DNA of 47,328 nucleotides from Bacteroidia bacterium (GTDB lineage Bacteria > Bacteroidota > Bacteroidia > Bacteroidales > Azobacteroidaceae), in the NCBI GenBank assembly GCA_025999115.1, contig BNWW01000009.1, positions 1 to 47,328 on the forward strand, read 5' to 3'. Below, in pieces: positions 7,759 to 15,861 of this stretch (position 1 is its first letter; each line of letters begins with the position of its first letter). Below the pieces are notes generated by a model that saw nothing but the letters and a program-made list of their open reading frames with translations, was not told the origin of the DNA and searched no databases. Made by a program: the position numbers and the translations under genes.

Positions 7759-7878
7759 TTATCTGTTCTTTTTGTTAATGTAGGATGCCATTGCCCGGCG
7801 TTCATCGGGCGTCAGGTCGGAAATGTCACAGCAATAGCGGGCATGGGTGTAATTTGATAACTTTTTTGTACTTGCCAT
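7759..7878 (-). CDS. Very small hypothetical protein (39 residues)
   Basis: A complete 40-codon frame: it starts MASTKKLSNYTHARYCCDIS and continues DLTPDERRAMASYINKKNR before TAA. The composition (a Cys pair, then a short amphipathic helix with a DERR motif) is protein-like rather than random. It fills what would otherwise be a gap in a tightly packed leftward operon, 49 nt after the 187-residue gene. Similar tiny proteins with an LTPDERR-type helix occur in Bacteroides elements, but I cannot name this one. Confidence 0.55.
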   Translation of the reverse strand: MASTKKLSNYTHARYCCDISDLTPDERRAMASYINKKNR

Positions 7879-7927
7879 AATTGTAGATGTTAATATATTA
7901 ATAATAAAATAATTGTGATAATGATGT

Positions 7928-8491
7928 TTATTTTCTCTTCATGCTTATTTCCCCCTGCAACCGGTATGAAAATTTTGCGCTGTATATACCAACTTGTTTT
8001 TTGAGTTCTGCCCAAGCCAATTGTTCTTCGTCATATTGTAGCAGGTCATTTTCACAAAGTGCTTTTTGATTTTTAAGATATTCTTTTGCATCCGTGAGCA
8101 TCAGGTCTATGGTTTCCTTTGCATCTATCCGCCTTTGAGAGGGTGTAATTAGCCTGATTTCAATTTTATATTCATCTACATCCCTGCACCCATAAGGGAT
8201 AGTCCTTTCAAAAGTTCTGTTTTGATAATCGCCTATCTGGATTCTCTGACAGTCATTGTATTTGTCATATTCCAAACTGAATGCCAACTTTTTAAGGGTG
8301 TTTTCTTTTTTGATTGCGTTAATCAGTCGGATGTTTGCTACTTTCTTGTCAAATTGGCGAATACATTGCCCGCAAATTTCCAATGCAGCTAATAGATTGG
8401 CATAGACCTCTATTTGTTGATTTGTCTTATTTGTGAAATTTTGTTTCTCTGCCGTTTGTCCGTTGTTCTTTGTTGAAATTGACTTTGTCAT
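7928..8491 (-). CDS. Hypothetical protein, helical
   Basis: I place the start at the ATG at 8491 (MTKSISTKNNGQTAEKQNF). The frame stays open to 8629, but that extension overlaps the upstream membrane-protein gene and has an AT-rich, non-protein-like translation. The 187-residue product is charged and mostly helical, with a long coiled region (ANLLAALEICGQCIRQF; later KEYLKNQKALCENDLLQYDE) and no membrane span. I do not recognise the family. Eleven nt separate it from the gene before it. Probably an element-specific accessory protein. Confidence 0.65.
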   Translation of the reverse strand: MTKSISTKNNGQTAEKQNFTNKTNQQIEVYANLLAALEICGQCIRQFDKKVANIRLINAIKKENTLKKLAFSLEYDKYNDCQRIQIGDYQNRTFERTIPYGCRDVDEYKIEIRLITPSQRRIDAKETIDLMLTDAKEYLKNQKALCENDLLQYDEEQLAWAELKKQVGIYSAKFSYRLQGEISMKRK

Positions 8492-8502
8492 AATGATAAT
8501 TG

Positions 8503-8772
8503 TTAAAATATTAATAATAAAATAATTACTGTAAGTATGATAATTGGAACAAGGGTAAAAACAAGCGACAAAACCAAACCCAAAAGACGTACTGTCAGTT
8601 TCAATAGTTGGTATCCAAGAATTACACACAGTATGGTAGAGAAAGTCGCACCCAGAACCTGTATAAGCCCCACAATCAATGTTATCCCAAGAATGTACAA
8701 ACCAATTTTTATGTAGATTCTCGAAGCGAGGGAGTTTTGTTTCAATATTTTTTCTTTGTTTCTATTTATCAT
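8503..8772 (-). CDS. Small membrane protein
   Basis: Taking the ATG at 8772 (MINRNKEKILKQNSLAS), the product is 89 residues with a short basic head and two or three hydrophobic spans (IYIKIGLYILGITLIVGLIQ, then a long Leu/Ile/Val-rich C-terminal half). An ATG 24 nt upstream would add MTQKKKKV. It is the first gene of the leftward accessory operon that ends with pcfJ. Function unknown. Confidence 0.6.
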   Translation of the reverse strand: MINRNKEKILKQNSLASRIYIKIGLYILGITLIVGLIQVLGATFSTILCVILGYQLLKLTVRLLGLVLSLVFTLVPIIILTVIILLLIF

Positions 8773-8796
8773 GACTTTTTTTTTCTTCTGCGTCAT

Positions 8797-9125
8797 CTGT
8801 CGCGTCGGTCGTTTTTTGTTTCATCGGCGATTCAGGTGTAGGGTTTAGGTCTGTCAAGTTTTTTGACAATAAAATACGCTCGCCCGAAGTATGAGGGAAA
8901 GAGGAAGATTTTTTGCAAAACCCGAAGGGCTTGAACTTTACTGACCGTTAAAAACCCGTAAACACCTTTGCCGAATGACAACAAAAATGACCGATGATGA
9001 CGCCCTTAGATGACAAAAGCAAAGAGGAATGATAATAAAGAGAAACAAAAAAAGAAAAAATATATTATTCTTTTTAAAAAAGATGTTATCGCTTGAACAA
9101 GAGCGATTAACAGCGGACGCAAAAA
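8797..9125. other. Non-coding stretch upstream of the accessory operon
   Basis: No credible reading frame on either strand. It is A-rich in its right half. TGTCAA (8852-8857) and TTGACA (8863-8868) form a 6-bp inverted repeat about 80 nt upstream of the membrane-protein start, a possible operator. No clear TAnnTTTG promoter is visible. The region between the transfer and integration modules is where a transfer origin is often found, but I see no recognisable nic site. Confidence 0.4.
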
Positions 9126-9183
9126 GAAAGTATGCGAAAACATTGCCTGTTATTTACGGCAGGTAATGTTTTCGCATTCTTTC
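9126..9183. repeat. Long imperfect hairpin (24-bp arms)
   Basis: The left arm 9126-9149 and right arm 9160-9183 pair over 24 positions with one mismatch and one G-U, around a 10-nt loop. The core GCGAAAACATT occurs on the left and AATGTTTTCGC on the right. The GC-rich flanks GCGG and CCCGC could extend the structure. No T-tract follows on either side, so it is not an ordinary terminator. It could be a protein-binding or transfer-related site, a small palindromic insertion or a stable RNA hairpin. Confidence 0.7.
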
Positions 9184-9270
9184 GCGCCCGCTCCCGAAGA
9201 ACTCTTTCCGTTATTAAGCCGGAACGGATGGTACGGTAGTGCGGTGTATAACGGAATGTGTCCATAGGGT

Positions 9271-9305
9271 AAAAAGCCCTGAATAACGGTTGTCATCAGG
9301 GCTTT
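9271..9305 (-). terminator. Intrinsic terminator of the RhuM-like gene
   Basis: A 10-bp perfect stem, AAAGCCCTGA (9273-9282) with TCAGGGCTTT (9296-9305), and a 13-nt loop. On the minus strand the right side ends in CTTTTTACC, giving a U-run. It starts 3 nt after the stop codon. Confidence 0.85.
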
Positions 9306-9308
9306 CAA

Positions 9309-9668
9309 TTAATTGAGTGATAGCATAAAAGGCGGTTTACAAAATGCTTTCATAAGCCATTCCCTAAAAGCTCGCGATTCAAAAGACGGTATCCGGTAAC
9401 TGATGTAAATTATAACATCCATATTGTATAAAGTCGTTTCACAGATACGTCCCTTATGTTCAAACTGTTGAATACGGGCAACATCTTTTTCGCAGAGTAT
9501 TCCGGTTTGAAAGATTGCCCGGATATTGTTTTCGACCGTCTGCTCATAGGTGTTGAACAAATCCGCCATCTGGCAAGTTGAGAGCCATAAGTTGCCGTTT
9601 ACCAATTTCACATTGACAACAAACTGCTGCTTGTCGTTTTCTTTGATTTTTATATTTCCTGTTTCCAT
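9309..9668 (-). CDS. RhuM-like protein (short form)
   Basis: The 119-residue product resembles the N-terminal part of the RhuM/virulence-protein family: VNVKLVNGNLWLSTCQMADLF resembles the usual leader into a helix-turn-helix, followed by VENNIRAIFQTGILCEKDVA, and YNMDVIIYISYRI as the usual YNLDxIIxVGYR-like motif. Full-length RhuM proteins are around 300 residues; short forms like this are frequent beside integrases of Bacteroidota conjugative elements. The C-terminus (FREWLMKAFCKPPFMLSLN) departs from the family after the FREWL motif, so it may be a truncated gene. Its role is unknown; DNA binding is plausible. It lies just downstream of the integrase. Confidence 0.75.
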   Translation of the reverse strand: METGNIKIKENDKQQFVVNVKLVNGNLWLSTCQMADLFNTYEQTVENNIRAIFQTGILCEKDVARIQQFEHKGRICETTLYNMDVIIYISYRIPSFESRAFREWLMKAFCKPPFMLSLN

Positions 9669-9692
9669 AATGCTTTTTTAATGACTTAATTT

Positions 9693-10922
9693 TCAATTAC
9701 TTTCATACATGTTTTCAATCCCATTCAATTTCCCTGCCAATTTATTCATATCATTACTGATTTTATTGTCGGTAATACGGGCATAAATTTGTGTCGTTTG
9801 AAGTTTCGTATGGCCCAACATTTTGCTAACCGTTTCAATTGGAACACCTTTTGATAGGGTGGTAGTGGTAGCGAAGGTATGACGTGCAAGGTGAGTTGTG
9901 AGGTTTTTATCTATTTCGCACAAAGTTCCAATCTCTTTCAGATAAGCATTCATCTTTTGGTTACTCATTGTAGGTAGCAATGCTTCTTTCGGCAATTTTC
10001 CTTTATATTTTTCAAGTATCATAAGAGGTACTTTTAATAAGGGCACGGTAACTTTAACATTGGTTTTGTGCCGTTTAGTCATTATCCAAAGATTGTCGTC
10101 GAAAGAAGTACGAATATTTTCTTTGGAAAGACCCATTACATCAACAAAAGCTAAGCCTGTGAAACAGCAGAAGATAAATATATCCTTGACGTGTTCCAAC
10201 CTTTCAATAGAAAAACTTTTTTGCATTAGCTTTTGTAATTCTTCATCGGATAAATAACCCCTGTCCACTTTCTTAAATGTGATTTTATAGTTATGGAAAG
10301 GGTCTGCCGTTATCCAACCGTTATTCTTTGCCGTCAGAATAATGGTTCTGAAATATTGCATGAATTTGGCTGTTGTGTTCTCTCCACAACCACAATCAGA
10401 ACGCAGGTAGTTTTCAAAATTTGTAACGAACTGATAATTAATTTCCCGCAGAGCAATATCCTTGATATTGCAACGGGCTTGCATGAAACTTTCCAACCGG
10501 CGATAGGCGCGGTCGTATTTTTCAATGGTAGTTTTAGATTTGCTAATACCTTCTAATCTTTTCAAATTTACATTGTATTGAGCGAAAACGCCCAATAAGG
10601 TTTCTTCTCTCGTCTTTATTCCCAAGAAGGCATTACGAATTTTTTCAGGAGAAACCATTACATCTTCTTTTTCTATTGCCCGGTAATGGTTCATCAATGA
10701 AGACCGTAAATTTTCCAGCAAAGCATTTAACCTTGCAGCCTCCATGCTTTTACCGGCAGCTTTGCTACCTTTCGTATCCCAAAGTTCCGGCTCAATCTCT
10801 AATTTGGAGCTGAATTGGCACAGTTCGCCATTCAAAGTGATTCGAATCATAATACCCGCTTTACCGGTTTTGCTTACGTAGTTTTTCCTTACGTAAAAAA
10901 GGATTTTAAATGTACTGCTCAT
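9693..10922 (-). CDS. int: Tyrosine recombinase / integrase of the conjugative element
   Basis: The 409-residue product has an N-terminal arm-binding-type domain (about 1-90), a SAM-like core-binding domain (about 110-205: YDRAYRRLESFM, FENYLRS) and a catalytic domain (about 220-400). Catalytic residues visible: H344 and R347 in THLARHTFAT, H371 in LGHTKLQTTQ and the nucleophile Y380 in QIYARI; Lys lies in TKRHKT (281-287). The first Arg of the family is replaced: the motif is TGLAFVD with Ala at 258. Loss of this Arg is also known in IntDOT of CTnDOT, so the enzyme need not be inactive. It faces away from the tRNA-Asp gene, and an array of TGTAACG motifs lies between them, as expected for an element inserted at a tRNA 3' end. 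Confidence 0.93.
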   Translation of the reverse strand: MSSTFKILFYVRKNYVSKTGKAGIMIRITLNGELCQFSSKLEIEPELWDTKGSKAAGKSMEAARLNALLENLRSSLMNHYRAIEKEDVMVSPEKIRNAFLGIKTREETLLGVFAQYNVNLKRLEGISKSKTTIEKYDRAYRRLESFMQARCNIKDIALREINYQFVTNFENYLRSDCGCGENTTAKFMQYFRTIILTAKNNGWITADPFHNYKITFKKVDRGYLSDEELQKLMQKSFSIERLEHVKDIFIFCCFTGLAFVDVMGLSKENIRTSFDDNLWIMTKRHKTNVKVTVPLLKVPLMILEKYKGKLPKEALLPTMSNQKMNAYLKEIGTLCEIDKNLTTHLARHTFATTTTLSKGVPIETVSKMLGHTKLQTTQIYARITDNKISNDMNKLAGKLNGIENMYESN

Positions 10923-10972
10923 AACATGAATTGTTTTTTATACCTTGCGTCTGCATTGGTCAAAAAAGTTTC

Positions 10973-11243
10973 TGTAACGATTTTTGTAACGATTTACGGC
11001 TTCTGTAACGTTTCTGTAACGATTTCTAAAATTCACTGTAATGGCTGACTGTGAATTGCAACAAGCTGTAAATAACCCTGCTAAATCTACAACAACTCTT
11101 TGTAACGATTTACATCTGCAAAGGTAAAGTTTATAAATAGTTTATGAGCTACTTGGACGTGGACAATGTGAGACAATTCAAGGACTTATGAAGGAAATCG
11201 TTACAGAAATTAATCTGATTTTCCTGTAACGAATTTGTAACGC
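10973..11243. repeat. Array of TGTAACG motifs, probable integrase/excision binding sites
   Basis: The motif TGTAACG, often followed by ATTT, occurs at 10973, 10985, 11004, 11015, 11101, 11225 and 11236 on the plus strand and once inverted at 11195-11205 (AAATCGTTACA). One further copy lies past the tRNA gene at 11522. Clusters of short repeats next to an integrase gene and an attachment site are typical of arm-type sites for the integrase or excisionase. The first copies lie just upstream of the integrase start and may also regulate it. The segment 10923-11368 holds no gene. Confidence 0.65.
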
Positions 11244-11300
11244 AACTCTGTCCTTTTTTGGCTTTTTAATGACTTTTACGTGTCCGTTGAGAGGAATAAA

Positions 11301-11332
11301 AAATCCCGTAAAACCTTGATTTTACGGGATTT
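11301..11332 (-). terminator. Intrinsic terminator of tRNA-Asp
   Basis: A perfect 13-bp stem, AAATCCCGTAAAA (11301-11313) with its complement at 11320-11332, and a 6-nt loop. On the minus strand it is followed by TTTATTCC. It lies 36 nt past the tRNA 3' end and would also stop readthrough into the element. Confidence 0.85.
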
Positions 11333-11368
11333 GTCTGCGTTTGTCCTTCTTGTGTCTGAAGGCTTCTG

Positions 11369-11442
11369 CGGTATGGACGGGACTCGAACCCGCGACCCCC
11401 TGCGTGACAGGCAGGTATTCTAACCAGCTGAACTACCACACC
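11369..11442 (-). tRNA. tRNA-Asp (anticodon GTC)
   Basis: A complete 74-nt cloverleaf on the minus strand: acceptor GGTGTGG pairs with CCATACC (one G-U), discriminator G, D-arm with AGCTGGTTAGA, anticodon stem CCTGC/GCAGG around CTGTCAC (anticodon GTC, bases 11408-11406), and T-loop GGTTCGAGTCC. CCA is not encoded. Its 3' end faces the integrase and the motif array, so it is the likely integration target; the integration has left the gene whole. Confidence 0.96.
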
Positions 11443-11460
11443 ATTTTCAAATTGTGGATG

Positions 11461-11468
11461 CAAAGATA
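11461..11468 (-). promoter_or_regulatory. Promoter -7 box of tRNA-Asp
   Basis: On the minus strand TATCTTTG matches TAnnTTTG exactly and lies 18 nt before the tRNA 5' end. The -33 element is less clear; a TTGCAG-type sequence occurs upstream near 11487-11493. Confidence 0.6.
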
Positions 11469-11659
11469 CTGCTTATTTTTGATTCTGCAAGCAATTTTAT
11501 GAGATTTTTATGCAATTTTTTTGTAACGCTTGAAAATGAAGCAATTGCGGAAAGGAACCCACTTTTCGTTCTTGTTCAATAACAATACAAGTTATATGTA
11601 TTTTGGGAACAATTGTACAAAATCATCGTACTAACGTTTTTTCCAAACGCTATTTTTTC

Positions 11660-11667
11660 TAATTTTG
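11660..11667 (+). promoter_or_regulatory. Promoter -7 box of the cellobiose phosphorylase gene
   Basis: TAATTTTG fits TAnnTTTG and lies 33 nt before the start codon. A T-rich stretch near 11637-11642 is at about the distance of the -33 box. The rest of 11443-11659 holds the tRNA promoter and one stray TGTAACG motif at 11522. Confidence 0.5.
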
Positions 11668-11700
11668 CCGACTGAAAAAAAATTTTAATACTACATCAAT

Positions 11701-14151
11701 ATGAAATTCGGTTTTTTCGACGATCAACAACGTGAATATGTCATTACTAATCCGCAAACGCCATGGCCGTGGATTAATTACCTGGGGAATGAAGATTTTT
11801 TCTCCTTAATCTCCAATACGGCAGGAGGTTACTCCTTTTTTAAAGATGCTAAATTTCGCCGCATCACACGCTATCGCTACAATAGTGTCCCGATGGACAA
11901 CGGCGGCCGCTATTTCTATATCAACGACAACGGAACGGTTTGGTCGCCGGGATGGAAGCCTTGCAAAACGCCGCTCGATAAATATGAATGTCGCCACGGA
12001 ATGAACTACACCCGTATTACCGGCGCTAAAAACGGTATCGAAGCCGAAGTCTTGTTTTTCGTACCGCTGAAAACGTGGGCGGAAGTGCAAAAAGTGAAAC
12101 TAACCAATCAAACCGCTGAAACCAAGCGATTTAAATTGTTTTCTTTCACCGAATGGTGCCTCTGGAACGCCGCCGCCGATATGGAAAACTTCCAACGAAA
12201 TTTCTCAACCGGCGAAGTCGAAATCGAAAATTCGGTCATTTACCACAAAACGGAATACAAGGAACGCCGCAACCACTACGCTTATTACAGCGTGAATGCG
12301 CCGGTTCAAGGCTTCGACACCGACCGCGAATCGTTCATCGGTTTATACAACGAATTTCGCGACCCACAGAATGTAATCGCCGGAAAACCAAGTAATTCCG
12401 TCGCTCACGGCTGGTCGCCCATTGCCTCGCATTACCTCGAAATCGAATTGAAGCCGAATGAAACGCGCGAATTAGTCTTCCTTTTGGGCTATTGCGAATA
12501 CGAAAATTCTGCGGAAAAATTTGAATCCAAAGGAGTTATCAATAAAAAACAAGCGAAGGAAACGATTGCCAAATTCGATACGCCGGAAAAAGTAAACCGC
12601 GCCTTCGACGAACTGAAACAGTATTGGGACGATTTATTAAACCGCTATGTATTAACAAGTAACGACGAAAAATTAGACCGCATGGTCAATATCTGGAATC
12701 AATACCAATGTATGATTACCTTCAACTTTTCACGTTCGGCCTCATTTTTCGAGTCAGGCATCGGCCGCGGCATGGGTTTCCGCGATTCCAATCAGGATTT
12801 GGTGGGCTTTGTACATCAAATTCCATCGCGCGCAAGACAACGCATCATCGACATTGCCTCCACGCAATTCCCCGACGGCGGCTGCTATCATCAATATCAA
12901 CCGCTGACGAAACGCGGCAATAACGACATCGGCGGAGGCTTCAACGACGACCCTATGTGGTTGATTTTCGGAACGGTAGCTTATCTGAAAGAAACCGGCG
13001 ATTTCTCCATTTTGGACGAAGCGATTCCTTTCGACAATGAAAAAGGTTCGGAACAATCGTTGTTTCACCATTTGACCGTATCTTTCAACCACGTAATCAA
13101 CAATTTAGGCCCGCATTTGTTGCCCTTAGCCGGCCGCGCCGACTGGAACGACTGCCTCAACCTGAATTGCTTTTCATGGAATCCCGACGAATCATTCCAA
13201 ACGACTGAAAATCAAACGGAAGGCTCAAAAGCCGAATCGCTGATGATTGCCGGTTTATTCATCGTTTGCGGACAAGATTATGTGGATTTATGCCGTCAAA
13301 CCGGGAAAAACGCCGAAGCCGGCCGCGCCCAAAAATACGTGGATGCCATGGTCGAAGCCGTCAAACAACACGGTTGGGATGGCGATTGGTTCCTCCGCGC
13401 CTACGATTTTTACGGCAATAAAATCGGCAGCAAAGACAACGCCGAAGGCAAAATTTTCATTGAATCACAAGGATGGTGCGCCATGGCAAAAGTGGGTCTT
13501 TCCGATGGAATGCTCAAACAAGCGCTCGATTCGGTTAAAACGTATTTGGATACACCGCACGGCATTGTCTTAAACAATCCCGCTTTTTCGGAATACGTGG
13601 TCGAATACGGCGAAATATCCACTTATCCGGCCGGATACAAGGAAAACGCAGGTATCTTCTGCCACAACAACCCGTGGATTATCATTGCCGAAACCATTTT
13701 AGGCAGAGGCGATTACGCATGGGATTACTACCGGAAAATCTGCCCGTCCTACACCGAAGAGGTATCCGATTTGCACAAAACGGAACCTTACGTTTATTCG
13801 CAAATGATTGCCGGAAAAGATGCGTTCCGTCCGGGAGAGGCCAAAAATTCGTGGCTCACAGGCACCGCCGCTTGGAATTATTATGCCATCACACAATATA
13901 TTTTGGGCATCCAACCGACTTACGAAGGCTTGAAGATTGACCCGTGCATTCCTGCCGCTTGGCCGGGCTTCAGCGTAAAACGGGAATTTCGTGGGGCGAC
14001 GTATCATATCGAAATCAAAAATCACGGCGGACAAAAAAGAGTTAAACAATTGATTGTGAACGGACAAGCGATTGAAGGAAATGTAATTCCTTTGCTGGCG
14101 GAAGGGTCGGTTAATCAAGTGGAAGTGGTTTTGTTACAAGATATTAAATAG
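11701..14151 (+). CDS. Cellobiose phosphorylase (GH94)
   Basis: The 816-residue protein splits cellobiose with phosphate into glucose 1-phosphate and glucose (EC 2.4.1.20), saving ATP in the use of cellulose breakdown products. The whole length follows the family: N-terminal beta-sandwich ([29 protein letters not shown]), then an (alpha/alpha)6 barrel with [55 protein letters not shown] and the [10 protein letters not shown] motif (Asp481/Asp484, the region of the general acid), and late [13 protein letters not shown] and [14 protein letters not shown] motifs. There is no signal peptide, so it is cytoplasmic and would act on imported cellobiose. The exact match to cellobiose-type motifs makes chitobiose or cellodextrin phosphorylase less likely. 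It has its own promoter and no obvious operon partner; a GH3 glucosidase lies 11 kb away. Confidence 0.94.
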   Translation: MKFGFFDDQQREYVITNPQTPWPWINYLGNEDFFSLISNTAGGYSFFKDAKFRRITRYRYNSVPMDNGGRYFYINDNGTVWSPGWKPCKTPLDKYECRHGMNYTRITGAKNGIEAEVLFFVPLKTWAEVQKVKLTNQTAETKRFKLFSFTEWCLWNAAADMENFQRNFSTGEVEIENSVIYHKTEYKERRNHYAYYSVNAPVQGFDTDRESFIGLYNEFRDPQNVIAGKPSNSVAHGWSPIASHYLEIELKPNETRELVFLLGYCEYENSAEKFESKGVINKKQAKETIAKFDTPEKVNRAFDELKQYWDDLLNRYVLTSNDEKLDRMVNIWNQYQCMITFNFSRSASFFESGIGRGMGFRDSNQDLVGFVHQIPSRARQRIIDIASTQFPDGGCYHQYQPLTKRGNNDIGGGFNDDPMWLIFGTVAYLKETGDFSILDEAIPFDNEKGSEQSLFHHLTVSFNHVINNLGPHLLPLAGRADWNDCLNLNCFSWNPDESFQTTENQTEGSKAESLMIAGLFIVCGQDYVDLCRQTGKNAEAGRAQKYVDAMVEAVKQHGWDGDWFLRAYDFYGNKIGSKDNAEGKIFIESQGWCAMAKVGLSDGMLKQALDSVKTYLDTPHGIVLNNPAFSEYVVEYGEISTYPAGYKENAGIFCHNNPWIIIAETILGRGDYAWDYYRKICPSYTEEVSDLHKTEPYVYSQMIAGKDAFRPGEAKNSWLTGTAAWNYYAITQYILGIQPTYEGLKIDPCIPAAWPGFSVKREFRGATYHIEIKNHGGQKRVKQLIVNGQAIEGNVIPLLAEGSVNQVEVVLLQDIK

Positions 14152-14188
14152 TTTTTATGGTCATATTAAATAAACTCTTGTTAAAAAA

Positions 14189-14220
14189 TTTGCAAATTTA
14201 AAAACTATTTCGTTTCTTTG
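14189..14220 (+). promoter_or_regulatory. Promoter for the sigma factor / rpe / comEC gene group
   Basis: TTTG (14189-14192), a 20-nt spacer and TTTCTTTG (14213-14220, one mismatch to TAnnTTTG). The start codon of the sigma-factor gene is 89 nt downstream. The intergenic segment 14152-14308 shows no gene. Confidence 0.5.
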
Positions 14221-14308
14221 TCCCCGAAACAAAAATCAAATTGTTAAATTTTAAAAAATATTGCCTATTGAACTTGTCATTACGCTTTAAACATTAATAC
14301 AAAAAGTA

Positions 14309-14902
14309 ATGATTCAATTGAAAAAAATGACCGATGAAGAATTGGTTACGGCTTATGCCCAAGGCAATAATGAAGCTTTTGATATTCTCCTTAACCGGCA
14401 CAAAAGCGGCGTTTATTCCTATATTTATTTCATTGTTCGCAACCGGGAAATGACGGAAGACATTTTCCAAGATACTTTTGTGAAAGCGATTACAACCATC
14501 AAACAAGGTCGCTACACCGAGAACGGTAAATTCCGCGCTTGGATTAATCGCATCGCCCATAATCTGATTATCGATTATTACCGTCAGGAAAAGAACGAAC
14601 AAACCATCTCCAACGACGACTGCGAAGTGGACTTGCTTAACAACGCCAAATTAGCCGACGGCACTATCGAAGATGCCATGATAAAAGATCAAATCCTCTC
14701 GGATGTAAAAAAACTCATCAATTATCTGCCCGATAATCAAAAAGAAGTGCTTTTGTTGCGCTATTATCAGGATTTAAGTTTCAAGGAAATAGCTGATATT
14801 ACGGGAGTCAGCATCAATACGGCTTTGGGTCGGATGCGTTACGCCATCCTCAATATGCGCCGGATGGCCGAAGAAAAAAACATGATTCTGACTATGGATT
14901 AA
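14309..14902 (+). CDS. ECF-type RNA polymerase sigma factor
   Basis: The 197-residue protein has region 2 (AFDILLNRHKSGVYSYIYFI, MTEDIFQDTFVKAITTI, then FRAWINRIAHNLIIDYYR) and region 4 (LPDNQKEVLLLRYYQDLSFK followed by EIADITGVSINTALGRMRYA, the helix-turn-helix that reads the -35 element). An acidic linker joins them. No anti-sigma gene is adjacent, unlike the FecI/FecR-type pairs common in Bacteroidota, so it may be of the stand-alone class. The next frame, a 57-codon gene, follows 78 nt downstream and rpe after that. Target genes cannot be deduced. Confidence 0.93.
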   Translation: MIQLKKMTDEELVTAYAQGNNEAFDILLNRHKSGVYSYIYFIVRNREMTEDIFQDTFVKAITTIKQGRYTENGKFRAWINRIAHNLIIDYYRQEKNEQTISNDDCEVDLLNNAKLADGTIEDAMIKDQILSDVKKLINYLPDNQKEVLLLRYYQDLSFKEIADITGVSINTALGRMRYAILNMRRMAEEKNMILTMD

Positions 14903-14980
14903 TTTTTCCGAACCGGCGATACAATATATCGGTTCATCTTCCGTTTTTCATACATAGCAAAAATTAAATTCGATTTGCCT

Positions 14981-15154
14981 ATGTATAAAAGATTTACACA
15001 AGATGATGATTGTTATCCGGTCATGAAAGAGAAAACTTCCCTTTTAAATTTGAATCCTCATCCCGCCACCATAGCGTTTTTATTGCAATTCGCTTGCGCC
15101 TTTCATGTTGAAAAAGACTTGCCGGCCGGCATGTCGGGTTTTATGTTGAATTAA
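14981..15154 (+). CDS. Small hypothetical protein (57 residues)
   Basis: A complete frame starting MYKRFTQDDDCYPVMKEKTS, with a central LNPHPATIAFLLQFACAFHV segment and ending in TAA 12 nt before the rpe start. The NPxPATIxFLxxFA pattern resembles small proteins found after ECF sigma genes in other Bacteroidales, from memory only. It lacks a signal peptide. It could be an anti-sigma-like partner or simply a conserved small protein; neither is shown here. The position inside the operon supports it as real. Confidence 0.6.
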   Translation: MYKRFTQDDDCYPVMKEKTSLLNLNPHPATIAFLLQFACAFHVEKDLPAGMSGFMLN

Positions 15155-15166
15155 AAAAAACAATTG

Positions 15167-15820
15167 ATGATGTTGTTGGCGCCTTCCTTGTTATCAGCCG
15201 ATTTTCTGCATCTCGACCAAGAGATTGCTATGATCAATCAAAGTGAAGCCGATTGGCTGCATTTGGATGTGATGGACGGTGTGTTTGTCCCGAATATCTC
15301 GTTGGGATTTCCGTTGATTGCGCAATTGTCGAAACAAATCCGCAAACCGATGGACGCGCATTTGATGATTGTGGAGCCACAAAAATTTATTCCACAATTC
15401 CGCGATTTCGGCGTGCATATTCTGACTGTGCATTATGAAGTTTGTATGCATCTGCACCGGGTGATCAGGCAAATTAAAGAAGCCGGAATGAAAGCGGGCG
15501 TAGCGCTCAATCCGCATACACAGGTAGAAACACTGACCGATATTTTACCCGATTTGGATATGGTATTGATTATGTCGGTCAATCCCGGTTTCGGGGGACA
15601 AAGTTTTATCCCTCAATCACTTAACAAAGTAGCGCGTTTGCGGAAGATGATTGAAGACGACAAATTGGAAACATTGATAGAAGTCGATGGCGGCATCAAT
15701 TTCGATACAAGCTTGTCGATGATGGAAGCGGGCGCCGATGTATTGGTTGCCGGAAACTACATTTTTAAATCACAAAATCCATTGGAAACAATTTCTAAAA
15801 TGAAAAAAATGAAAGTCTAA
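15167..15820 (+). CDS. rpe: Ribulose-phosphate 3-epimerase
   Basis: This 217-residue TIM-barrel enzyme interconverts ribulose 5-phosphate and xylulose 5-phosphate in the pentose phosphate pathway. Family signatures are all present: LLAPSLLSADF at the N-terminus, DWLHLDVMDGVFVPNIS with metal-binding His and Asp, DAHLMI, VLIMSVNPGFGGQSF, EVDGGIN and the phosphate-binding GADVLVAGNYIF near the C-terminus. I start it at the ATG at 15167; a second ATG follows directly and a TTG precedes it. It lies 12 nt after the small gene and 41 nt before comEC, as one likely transcription unit. Confidence 0.96.
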   Translation: MMLLAPSLLSADFLHLDQEIAMINQSEADWLHLDVMDGVFVPNISLGFPLIAQLSKQIRKPMDAHLMIVEPQKFIPQFRDFGVHILTVHYEVCMHLHRVIRQIKEAGMKAGVALNPHTQVETLTDILPDLDMVLIMSVNPGFGGQSFIPQSLNKVARLRKMIEDDKLETLIEVDGGINFDTSLSMMEAGADVLVAGNYIFKSQNPLETISKMKKMKV

Positions 15821-15861
15821 ATTAAAAACAGCTATTTAGTTAAGACATAATCATTTAAGCT

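Noticed and set aside
8492..8629. Upstream extension of the 187-residue gene
   Set aside because: It overlaps the membrane-protein gene and its translation is AT-driven; the ATG at 8491 fits the gene spacing.
10973..11243. TGTAACG cluster as a CRISPR array or replication iterons
   Set aside because: The units are too short and unevenly spaced for CRISPR, there are no cas genes, and no replication initiator gene is near. The integrase and tRNA context favours integrase sites.
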